A DNA stretch of 13,965 nt from Nitrososphaerota archaeon (GTDB lineage: Archaea > Thermoproteota > Nitrososphaeria > Nitrososphaerales > Nitrosopumilaceae): NCBI GenBank assembly GCA_022564385.1, contig JADFLN010000034.1:1-13965 (forward strand), in the 5' to 3' direction. A model generated the notes under the pieces. That model was not told the DNA's origin. It made no database searches and saw only the letters and a list, made by a program, of their open reading frames with translations. Both the position numbers and the translations under genes were made by a program. Positions 1-5,771 of the stretch are shown in pieces (the first letter of the stretch is position 1; every line of letters starts with the position of its first letter).

Positions 1-687
1 TGGAATTGTTTGTGCAAGTGTTAATGGAATATCACCGGTACCTGGTGGAAGATCTACAATAAGATAATCTAAATCACCCCAATCAGTATCAACTAGAAAT
101 TGTTTTAAGATTCCAGAGATAATTGGGCCACGATAGATTGCTGCCTGGTGTGAATCCTGTGCAAAGAAACCAAATGAAACAACCTTTAGTCCATTTGATT
201 CAGCAGGTTGAAGTTTGTTTTCTTCTACTTGCATGAATGCTTTTTTCATTCCAAGCATCAATGGAATGCTAGGGCCATAGATATCAGCATCTAACAATCC
301 AACTTTAGCTCCTGTTTGAGATAATGCCAAAGCTAAATTCAATGAAACAGTTGATTTTCCTACACCTCCTTTTCCACTAGCAACGCCAATAATATTTTTG
401 ACATTTGCCATTGTAGTATCTGCTTCAAGTGAACGTCCTTCCATAACTTTTGCAGTTATTTTCATATCAAAATTTTTCAAGTCAGAAAGTTCATCAATCG
501 CTTTTCTAACATCTTCTTCAATTTCGACATTGAAAGGGCACGCAGGTGTTGTTAATTCTAAAGTAAATTTCAGATCACCATCAGCAAGTTCTAGATCTTT
601 AATCATTCCCATCGATACGATATCTTTTTTCAAATCAGGATCAATGACTGTGCTTAGTTTTTCAAGAACTTGATCGATTCCAACCAT
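1..687 (-). CDS. Mrp/NBP35-family Fe-S carrier ATPase (3' end outside window)
   Basis: The reading frame runs from an ATG at 687 to the left edge without a stop, giving 229 residues of a longer protein. Residues 1-80 look like a MIP18/DUF59 domain, with the Thr-Pro-Ala-Cys-Pro motif near residue 50. After it comes a P-loop NTPase with the deviant Walker A GKGGVGKST (about 104-112), a switch region with DADIYGPS, and the Walker B-like DLPPGTGD. This is the order seen in bacterial and archaeal Mrp/ApbC proteins, which carry 4Fe-4S clusters to apoproteins in the cytosol. The C-terminal CxxC that holds the bridging cluster would lie beyond the window, so I cannot confirm it. The gene diverges from rpb7 and has a TATA-like box 28 bases before its ATG, suggesting a nearly leaderless mRNA. 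Family assignment is secure; the physiological client is unknown. Confidence 0.93.
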   Translation of the reverse strand, partial: MVGIDQVLEKLSTVIDPDLKKDIVSMGMIKDLELADGDLKFTLELTTPACPFNVEIEEDVRKAIDELSDLKNFDMKITAKVMEGRSLEADTTMANVKNIIGVASGKGGVGKSTVSLNLALALSQTGAKVGLLDADIYGPSIPLMLGMKKAFMQVEENKLQPAESNGLKVVSFGFFAQDSHQAAIYRGPIISGILKQFLVDTDWGDLDYLIVDLPPGTGDIPLTLAQTIP

Positions 688-710
688 TGTGTAAAAAAGT
701 CATTTTACAT

Positions 711-719
711 TATTTAAAC
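711..719 (-). promoter_or_regulatory. TATA box of the mrp gene
   Basis: On the minus strand this reads GTTTAAATA, a good archaeal TATA box, centred about 28 bases before the ATG at 687. That spacing puts transcription start within a few bases of the start codon. It is inferred from sequence only. Confidence 0.45.
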
Positions 720-767
720 ATAAGTCAAGCAACAAAAGAAATTAACAAATATATGTAAAATCAGCAA

Positions 768-804
768 AATCTTTGGAAATTTAAGCCTAATTCATCCAAA
801 GATT
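768..804. repeat. 10-bp perfect inverted repeat in the mrp/rpb7 divergent region
   Basis: AATCTTTGGA at 768-777 is matched exactly by its reverse complement TCCAAAGATT at 795-804, leaving a 17-base spacer. The spacer contains ATTTAAG, which could serve as a TATA-like element. The right arm lies immediately before the TATA-like box proposed for rpb7. It may be an operator or an RNA hairpin; I cannot tell which. Confidence 0.5.
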
Positions 805-812
805 CATAAATT
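803..812 (+). promoter_or_regulatory. Possible TATA box of rpb7
   Basis: TTCATAAATT is centred about 28 bases before the TTG start at 836, the spacing expected for a leaderless archaeal transcript. The match to consensus is only moderate, and ATTTAAG at 779-785 is an alternative that would give a roughly 28-base leader. Confidence 0.3.
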
Positions 813-835
813 GAAATTCAAAAAAAACATCACAG

Positions 836-1432
836 TTGTTTTCTATATCTACCTTAATTGATGTTGTTAGGATTCCTCCAAGCTTGTTTGGAACTACACT
901 CAAAAAGGCTGCAATAAACATTCTCAAAGAAAAGTACGAGAGTATGATTAGTGCAGACTTGGGTTATATCATAATGATTTTAGATGCTAAAATTGATGAA
1001 ATGGGAAAGATGATTGCAGGGGATGGTGGAACATTCCATAAAGTGGAATTTGAAGTATTAACGTTTTATCCAAAATTACAAGAAATTGTTTTAGGCGAAA
1101 TTGTAGACATCACAGATTTTGGTGCATTTGTAAGAATTGGTCCAACTGATGCATTACTTCACTTGTCACAAGTAATGGATGATTATCTTAAAAGTGATGT
1201 GAAGTCTGGAATGATTTTAGCTAATCAAAGTGGTAGAACACTCAAAGTTGGTTCTAAACTGCGTGCAAGAATCACTGCAGTGTCATTAGGAAAAGTTGCT
1301 TCAATGGGAAAAATTGGAATTACATGCAGACAGCCATTCCTTGGTGCAGATGAATGGATTGCTGAAGAGATTAAGAAATCTGGCAGTGAAACAAGCAAGC
1401 CAAAAAAGGAAGCTGAAGTAGAGGCAAGTTAA
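836..1432 (+). CDS. rpoE1: DNA-directed RNA polymerase subunit Rpb7 (RpoE1, E')
   Basis: This 198-residue protein is the Rpb7-type stalk subunit of archaeal RNA polymerase, which with Rpb4 (RpoF) binds emerging RNA and assists open-complex formation. Residues 1-80 form the tip domain; the opening Asp-Val-Val-Arg-Ile-Pro-Pro with Leu-Phe-Gly is diagnostic. An S1 RNA-binding domain follows at about 86-165, seen in GEIVDITDFGAFVRIGP and LLHLSQV. The tail, about 180-198, is charged and probably disordered. The TTG at 836 is chosen because the family's N-terminus begins at this Met-Phe and no upstream ATG is in frame; I see no Shine-Dalgarno sequence. spt4 begins one base after the stop, the classic archaeal rpoE1-rpoE2 pairing. 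Confidence 0.96.
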   Translation: MFSISTLIDVVRIPPSLFGTTLKKAAINILKEKYESMISADLGYIIMILDAKIDEMGKMIAGDGGTFHKVEFEVLTFYPKLQEIVLGEIVDITDFGAFVRIGPTDALLHLSQVMDDYLKSDVKSGMILANQSGRTLKVGSKLRARITAVSLGKVASMGKIGITCRQPFLGADEWIAEEIKKSGSETSKPKKEAEVEAS

Positions 1433-1433
1433 G

Positions 1434-1622
1434 ATGGTACGAGAAATGGCATGTAGAAAATGCAAAGCTGTAACATCAGGAAAAGTTTGTAGAATTTGTA
1501 AATCATCAGACTTGACACCAGATTGGAATGGGATTGTACTTGTAGTTGATCCAACAAATTCAGAAATTTCAAAAACTCTTGGCATTACTCAAAAAGGTAA
1601 GTATGCTATCAAAGTAACATAA
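1434..1622 (+). CDS. spt4: Transcription elongation factor Spt4 (RpoE2, E'')
   Basis: At 62 residues this is the normal size for archaeal Spt4, the zinc protein that pairs with the NGN domain of Spt5 to form the DSIF-like clamp on elongating RNA polymerase. A four-cysteine zinc site is visible at C7, C10, C19 and C22 (CRKC and CRIC). The C-terminal half contains the conserved Trp-x-Gly and Asp-Pro-x-x-Ser stretch, and the protein ends in the usual Gly-Lys-Tyr-Ala-Ile motif. The ATG lies one base after the rpb7 stop, and a GAGG about nine bases upstream could serve as a weak ribosome binding site. A second ATG at codon 5 would leave the zinc site intact but is less likely. Spt4 is probably co-transcribed with rpb7. 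Confidence 0.95.
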   Translation: MVREMACRKCKAVTSGKVCRICKSSDLTPDWNGIVLVVDPTNSEISKTLGITQKGKYAIKVT

Positions 1623-1634
1623 AATATTCTAAAT

Positions 1635-1643
1635 CTTTAAAAT
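1635..1643 (+). promoter_or_regulatory. TATA box of nadC
   Basis: CTTTAAAAT lies in the 41-base gap between spt4 and nadC, centred about 25 bases before the nadC ATG. It suggests that nadC has its own promoter and a very short or absent leader, separate from any read-through from rpb7-spt4. Confidence 0.4.
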
Positions 1644-1663
1644 TACATTAGCATTTTATCATA

Positions 1664-2482
1664 ATGTTGTTATTTAATTCTAAAAAACAATTATTGCAAT
1701 TTCTTGCTGAAGATATAGGAAAAGGGGACATTACAAGTATTCTTTTACCTAAGAAAAAGATCTCAGTTAGAATTATTTCAAGAGAAAATGCCATAGTAGC
1801 AGGAGTAACACACGCAAAAGAAATTTTCAAACTCAAAGGATGCAATGCTAAAATTTTAAAAAAAGATGGGTCTATAATAAAACCAAACCAAACTATAATG
1901 ACCATTACAGGAAATGCAGGTAAGATTTTGACATGTGAAAGAACTGCACTAAATCTACTTTCTAGAATGAGTGGAATTGCAACTCAAACAAATCAACTTG
2001 TAAAAAAAATTCCAAAGAAAACAAAATTGTATGCCACAAGAAAGACTGCTCCAGGTCTTAGATATTTTGACAAAGAAGCAGTTGAGATAGGAGGTGGTAA
2101 AAAACATAGATTAAGACTAGATGAAATGGTAATGATCAAAGATAATCATATTGCAGTTGATGATTCATTAATATCCATTATCAAAAAAGCAAAGAAGAAA
2201 TATAAAAAATTTGAAGTAGAAGTTGATAATACTTTAGATGCAATTCTTGCTGCAAAAGAAGGAGTAACAATAATTATGTTAGATAATTTTTCTCCATCTC
2301 AAATAAAATCAACAATTAATGTTCTCAAGAATCAAAAATTACGAAATAAAGTAATGCTTGAAGCATCAGGTGGAATCAATTCTAAGAATATATCAAAATA
2401 TGGTAAAACTGGAGTAGATATTATTTCAGTTGGTAGTATTACAAATTCTGTGAGAGGTATTGACTTGAGTTTAGAGATTTAA
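1664..2482 (+). CDS. nadC: Nicotinate-nucleotide pyrophosphorylase, carboxylating (quinolinate phosphoribosyltransferase)
   Basis: NadC converts quinolinate and phosphoribosyl pyrophosphate to nicotinate mononucleotide, CO2 and pyrophosphate, joining the de novo pathway to the common end of NAD synthesis. The 272 residues match the usual length. The N-terminal half has the family's AEDIGKGDIT. The barrel carries TRKTAPGLR at 125-133, which binds substrate carboxylates, then GGGKKHR at 143-149 and the catalytic-face MIKDNH at 157-162. EASGGI at 233-238 and the following Asp-x-Ile-Ser-x-Gly form the phosphate-binding end. The stop codon overlaps that of the opposing TPR gene within a shared TTAA. 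The two other enzymes of the pathway, nadA and nadX, lie just beyond on the opposite strand. Confidence 0.96.
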   Translation: MLLFNSKKQLLQFLAEDIGKGDITSILLPKKKISVRIISRENAIVAGVTHAKEIFKLKGCNAKILKKDGSIIKPNQTIMTITGNAGKILTCERTALNLLSRMSGIATQTNQLVKKIPKKTKLYATRKTAPGLRYFDKEAVEIGGGKKHRLRLDEMVMIKDNHIAVDDSLISIIKKAKKKYKKFEVEVDNTLDAILAAKEGVTIIMLDNFSPSQIKSTINVLKNQKLRNKVMLEASGGINSKNISKYGKTGVDIISVGSITNSVRGIDLSLEI

Positions 2483-2871
2483 GAATTCAATTGTTCTAAT
2501 AATTTTGAAACTGCTTCATTTTTTGGATCAATTTCTTGAATTATGTCACAGCATCGGATTACTTGTTTGTTTTCACCTAATTTCTGATGTGAGTATGCCT
2601 TCAAAAGTAAGACGTCAATATCATGAGACCCAATTTCAAGAGACCTATCAAAATAGGAAATAGCAATCTCGTACTTGTCATCCATATAGTAAATTCCACC
2701 TACAATAAACAAAACATCATGATGATTGGGAGTTTTTTTTAAATATTCTGTGCCTGATTTTAGAGCAGATGCATATTTTTTTTCTTTGACAAGTTTTTTG
2801 ATTTCTTTGAACTTTTTAGTATTCGCTTCCCGTTGAGAATCTTTTGGTGTCCTACTAAATAATCCAACCAA
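2479..2871 (-). CDS. Small TPR-repeat protein
   Basis: This is a 130-residue helical protein with about three tetratricopeptide repeats at roughly 18-51, 52-85 and 86-119. The clearest is the middle one, with YYMDDKYEIAISYFDRSLEI. TPRs mediate protein-protein contacts, so it is likely an adaptor, but its partner cannot be read from the sequence. There is no signal peptide or membrane segment; the N-terminus is lysine-rich. The start is a TTG at 2871, because a stop lies four codons upstream and no ATG or GTG is in frame between. It begins 14 bases after the nadA stop and is probably in the same transcript, although no link to NAD synthesis is established. Two cysteines, C107 and C108, are adjacent. 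Confidence 0.8.
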   Translation of the reverse strand: MVGLFSRTPKDSQREANTKKFKEIKKLVKEKKYASALKSGTEYLKKTPNHHDVLFIVGGIYYMDDKYEIAISYFDRSLEIGSHDIDVLLLKAYSHQKLGENKQVIRCCDIIQEIDPKNEAVSKLLEQLNS

Positions 2872-2885
2872 AGTAGTCGCTCAGT

Positions 2886-3842
2886 TTATTTGATCTTAAG
2901 CATTCTATCAATTGCCAAACGGGCCTTGTCAGCAATTTTTTTAGGAACGGTAATTACATATCTCTCGTTTACTAATGCATCATACACTTTTTCAAGGGTA
3001 ATCATTTTCATATATTGACATTCAGCTTTATCTGATGCAGGAATGAATGTTTTGGTAGGATTATCTTTGCGCATTCTATACAATATTCCAGTTTCAGTTG
3101 CAACAACAAAATTAGTTGATTTTGATTCATGAACATGTTTTAACATTCCTTCAGTAGAAAGTATTGAAATTTTTTTATCATCAAAACTTCCATCTGCAAC
3201 ATCATACATGAATGGAGTAGTACAACCACACTCTGGATGAATAATAAATTCAGCATCTTTCATTGAATTTAATTTTTTGGTAACGTCTTCAGGAGTAATT
3301 CCTGCATGAACATGACATTCACCTGCCCATATGCGCATATTTTTTCTTCCAGTCATTTTTGCAACATAAGATCCAAGAAACATGTCAGGTAAAAATAAAA
3401 TTTCTCTATCTTCAGGTATTGTATTTACAATATTTACAGCATTTGAAGATGTACAACAATAATCAAGTTCTGCTTTAATTTCTGCAGTTGTATTTACATA
3501 ACCAACCACAATAGCATCAGGATGTTGTTTCTTCCAATTTTGTAATTCATCAACAGTAATTGAGTCAGACAATGAACACCCAGCTTCTAAATCTGGAAGT
3601 AATACTTTTTTTTCAGGACTGATGATTGCAGCAGTTTCGGCCATAAATTTTACACCACAAAACAGAATTGTTTTTTGTTTAACTTTTGCTGCTTGTCTTG
3701 AAAGACCCAAAGAATCACCTGTGAAATCAGATACATCCTGTACATCTGGAATCTGGTAATTATGTGCCAAAATAACCACATCTTTTTCTTTCTTGAGTTT
3801 CAGAATCTCGTCTTTGAGTTTTGAGGACTGTTGTACTAGCAT
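2886..3842 (-). CDS. nadA: Quinolinate synthase A
   Basis: NadA condenses iminoaspartate with dihydroxyacetone phosphate to quinolinate on an oxygen-sensitive 4Fe-4S cluster in the cytosol. The three expected cluster ligands are present: C89 in LEAGCSLSD, C176 in WAGECHVH and C275 in AECQYMKM. The 87-residue and roughly 99-residue spacings are like those I recall for the E. coli enzyme. Other hallmarks are ILAHNYQ at 24-30, the GDSLGLSRQAA stretch at 42-52 and HPECGC at 202-207. The length of 318 residues is typical. The ATG at 3842 has a TATA-like box 31 bases upstream. nadX lies upstream on the same strand with a 93-base gap and would supply iminoaspartate; the small TPR gene follows after 14 bases. 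Confidence 0.97.
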   Translation of the reverse strand: MLVQQSSKLKDEILKLKKEKDVVILAHNYQIPDVQDVSDFTGDSLGLSRQAAKVKQKTILFCGVKFMAETAAIISPEKKVLLPDLEAGCSLSDSITVDELQNWKKQHPDAIVVGYVNTTAEIKAELDYCCTSSNAVNIVNTIPEDREILFLPDMFLGSYVAKMTGRKNMRIWAGECHVHAGITPEDVTKKLNSMKDAEFIIHPECGCTTPFMYDVADGSFDDKKISILSTEGMLKHVHESKSTNFVVATETGILYRMRKDNPTKTFIPASDKAECQYMKMITLEKVYDALVNERYVITVPKKIADKARLAIDRMLKIK

Positions 3843-3867
3843 AATTCATAAAAAATTGAGCCAGTAA

Positions 3868-3876
3868 GGATTTAAA
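3868..3876 (-). promoter_or_regulatory. TATA box of nadA
   Basis: On the minus strand this reads CTTTAAATC, centred about 30 bases before the nadA ATG within the 93-base gap after nadX. It suggests that nadA can be transcribed independently of nadX with a leader of only a few bases. Confidence 0.4.
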
Positions 3877-3935
3877 GAATATGAAGTAGTCTATAATTCT
3901 CTAAAAAACTACCAAATGTGACAATTATTGCCATA

Positions 3936-4754
3936 TTAGGTACCAATCTGAATCTCATCTGAACAATATTTTCTCAGAGTTTCAATTGCAGATAAAATTG
4001 CTAACCTACTTGTTTTTGGGTTATTAGTATCTGGAAAATTCTCTATTGTAAATGTCATCTTTCCAAATTTCCCTGAAGCTTCAATGTGATGAGTATTTTT
4101 ATCAGTATTTGGATCGGCGACAATTTTTACACTTGTTTTTTCACTACCTATTCCTGACAATGATAAAAGTGCAGCCACATTGATGTTTGCAGGAAACAGA
4201 GAAACAGCTTCTTTTGCTGTTCCTTGAAAAATTGTTGTGGGAGAGATAAGTGTATCTAAATTAATATCAGAATTTTCAAAAAATTTTGCACCTTTAAGAG
4301 ATCTAGGATGTTTTGTTGTAGTAATAGATAATGATTCTAATTCATCTTTGATTGATTTTATTCCATCCAAGCCAGCAATTGCACCAGAAGGAAGATAGAT
4401 TGTTTTTTTGAAATCCTTACAAGCATCTGACAAAATTTCATAAATAGAATCATCAAGTAATGCACCGACACTCATTATCATCAAATCACGTTTATTTTGC
4501 AAAACACTTAGTGCTACATCTTTAACAGCATCCTGAGAAGCAGCTTCAACGATAATGTGTACTGGATGCGAAGATAAGAGGTGAGAGTTTTCAACAATTT
4601 CAGGTTTTGTGTTTAATTTTGAAACAAGTTTTTCTGAAGCTGCTTTTGAAACATCATAAACATGAGTTAGAATTGCGGGAATTTTTCCAGAATCAATTGC
4701 AAGGGCAATTTGAGTGCCGATTGCTCCACAACCTAACAAACCAATTTTTTTCAA
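3936..4754 (-). CDS. nadX: L-aspartate dehydrogenase
   Basis: This 272-residue NAD(P)-dependent enzyme oxidises L-aspartate to iminoaspartate, the substrate of NadA, and replaces the flavin-dependent oxidase NadB. Residues 1-~120 form a Rossmann domain opening with GLLGCGAIG (5-13). VGALLDD at 96-102 and LPSGAIAGLDG at 121-131 are family hallmarks. FPANINVAA at 187-195 and the segment DPNTDKNTHHIEASG hold N220 and H222, the probable catalytic His by homology to the Thermotoga and Archaeoglobus enzymes. The start must be the TTG at 4754, as a TGA immediately precedes it in frame. A palindromic element surrounds its TATA-like box. It diverges from nurA and lies upstream of nadA. Using a dehydrogenase rather than the oxygen-dependent NadB avoids making hydrogen peroxide. 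Confidence 0.94.
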   Translation of the reverse strand: MKKIGLLGCGAIGTQIALAIDSGKIPAILTHVYDVSKAASEKLVSKLNTKPEIVENSHLLSSHPVHIIVEAASQDAVKDVALSVLQNKRDLMIMSVGALLDDSIYEILSDACKDFKKTIYLPSGAIAGLDGIKSIKDELESLSITTTKHPRSLKGAKFFENSDINLDTLISPTTIFQGTAKEAVSLFPANINVAALLSLSGIGSEKTSVKIVADPNTDKNTHHIEASGKFGKMTFTIENFPDTNNPKTSRLAILSAIETLRKYCSDEIQIGT

Positions 4755-4762
4755 TCAGCAAT

Positions 4763-4792
4763 ACTAGAAACAGTCTCTTAATTAATTCTAGT
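4763..4792. repeat. Inverted repeat flanking the nadX TATA box
   Basis: ACTAGAA at 4763-4769 and TTCTAGT at 4786-4792 are exact reverse complements separated by 16 bases. The probable TATA box TTAATTAA (4778-4785) sits inside the spacer, so a protein bound to both arms could block TBP. It is a candidate operator and could also be chance in AT-rich DNA. Confidence 0.35.
4778..4785 (-). promoter_or_regulatory. Possible TATA box of nadX
   Basis: The palindromic TTAATTAA is centred about 27 bases before the TTG start at 4754, the spacing expected for a leaderless archaeal transcript. It lies between the arms of a seven-base inverted repeat. Confidence 0.35.
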
Positions 4793-4851
4793 CTAACTAA
4801 CACCATAAAATGAGAGTTTCGAACATAATTTAGAGAGATAATGATTTGTAC

Positions 4852-4869
4852 CTAATCCATATGGTTTAG
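4852..4869. repeat. 18-bp near-perfect palindrome between nadX and nurA
   Basis: CTAATCCATATGGTTTAG is symmetrical except for one mismatched pair, with a perfect CCATATGG core. It ends 65 bases before the nurA start and begins 98 bases from the nadX start, in a 180-base divergent intergenic region. A dimeric regulator could bind here and act on either gene. No regulator is identified. Confidence 0.45.
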
Positions 4870-4906
4870 ATAGATCAGTTTTGTCAACGTTCAGTATAAC
4901 CTAAAG

Positions 4907-4914
4907 AATTTATT
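4907..4914 (+). promoter_or_regulatory. Possible TATA box of the nurA-herA-mre11-rad50 operon
   Basis: AATTTATT is centred about 25 bases before the nurA GTG start. It fits archaeal spacing for a leaderless mRNA, and no Shine-Dalgarno sequence precedes nurA. The TATA match is moderate. Confidence 0.3.
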
Positions 4915-4934
4915 CAAACTAACGAATTGTTGTT

Positions 4935-5771
4935 GTGCTCAATACGGTATACAAAGATGCCATCATCAACAGAGATAAGATGTTATCAATCCTTAAAGGT
5001 CCAAAATTTGAGCAAATCTTACAAAAAGCAAGGGAGAACTGGATTGAATTTACGCCTACAAAAGAAGAAGTGGTTACGGCAGGAATTGATAGTAGTTTTA
5101 ACAATACAAAGTTTCAAGGAATTGAACTTTGGGCAACAACCGCAGTTTCAATAAAAGCTGATGGAAAAATTCTAGTAGATTTTCATGATTCAGGATTGGG
5201 TTCAGATACAGATCTTTCAAGAATTGCAAGTAAAATGGAGATTGATGCTTGTGAAAAAACTGTAGATTTGGTGGACTTGGTATTGATGGATGGTTCACTA
5301 CATTCTCAATTTATGACTAGACAATCATCCCTAGACGCATTAGTTGTTAAGATAATGAAGAAAAGGAATAACGTGATATTCATTGCAAAGACATCAAATA
5401 CAAAAAAACAATTTGAAAGTTTAGGTTCTCTTGCGGGGGATATTTTTTACTATAATCGTGTTACACATAATCCAGGATTTAGTAAGATCTTTGTAGAAAA
5501 AAAATATGGTGTCGATAAAGTAATTTCTTCAACATTTGTAAGATTAAGTGACTCTACTCCAATAATTAAATTAGAGTTTCTAGGAGCTCAACATGATGAA
5601 GATGAGATCAAATCAACATTAAATAAATTATACAAGACTAGTGTAGGAGGATACCCATATGCATTAAAACTTGCACATAATAACTGTAAAATATCAGATA
5701 AGGAACTTGCAAAAATGGTTAGCTTGTTAGGATTAAGTAATGAAATTGGTTCACGAGAGGTATTAGGTTGA
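4935..5771 (+). CDS. nurA: NurA 5'-3' nuclease
   Basis: NurA is the nuclease partner of the HerA translocase and, together with Mre11-Rad50, resects double-strand ends to give 3' single-stranded tails for RadA. The 278-residue protein shows an RNase H-like fold with catalytic acidic residues: D52 in AGIDSSF and D119 in VLMDGSL. Near the C-terminus the conserved GGYPYALKLAHNNCKI has H248, a recognised NurA motif. The GTG at 4935 is used as the start; an ATG at codon 16 is possible but would remove an N-terminal helix. A TGA stop overlaps the herA TTG. It is the first gene of the operon, whereas in many thermophilic archaea it is last. Assignment is strong on motifs and neighbours. Confidence 0.93.
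   Translation: MLNTVYKDAIINRDKMLSILKGPKFEQILQKARENWIEFTPTKEEVVTAGIDSSFNNTKFQGIELWATTAVSIKADGKILVDFHDSGLGSDTDLSRIASKMEIDACEKTVDLVDLVLMDGSLHSQFMTRQSSLDALVVKIMKKRNNVIFIAKTSNTKKQFESLGSLAGDIFYYNRVTHNPGFSKIFVEKKYGVDKVISSTFVRLSDSTPIIKLEFLGAQHDEDEIKSTLNKLYKTSVGGYPYALKLAHNNCKISDKELAKMVSLLGLSNEIGSREVLG
5757..5761 (+). promoter_or_regulatory. Ribosome binding site of herA
   Basis: GAGGT lies six bases before the TTG at 5768, inside the end of nurA. It supports the non-ATG start that overlaps the nurA stop codon and implies coupled translation of the two partners. Confidence 0.5.

Noticed and set aside
398..673. Plus-strand open frame of 91 codons
   Set aside because: It is antisense to the N-terminal part of the Mrp ATPase, is serine-rich as expected of such a shadow, and has no recognisable domain.
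1301..1585. Minus-strand open frame of 94 codons across rpb7 and spt4
   Set aside because: It lies antisense to two well-identified conserved genes and matches nothing recognisable.
4607..4813. Plus-strand open frame in the nadX start and the divergent region
   Set aside because: Most of it is antisense to nadX, and the composition is not protein-like.
4755..4934. tRNA or small RNA gene in the nadX/nurA gap
   Set aside because: No cloverleaf or T-loop-like sequence is seen on either strand; only TATA-like boxes and palindromes are visible.
4927..5154. Open frame overlapping the start of nurA in another frame
   Set aside because: NurA has all its motifs in the adjacent frame; this one has none and stops early.
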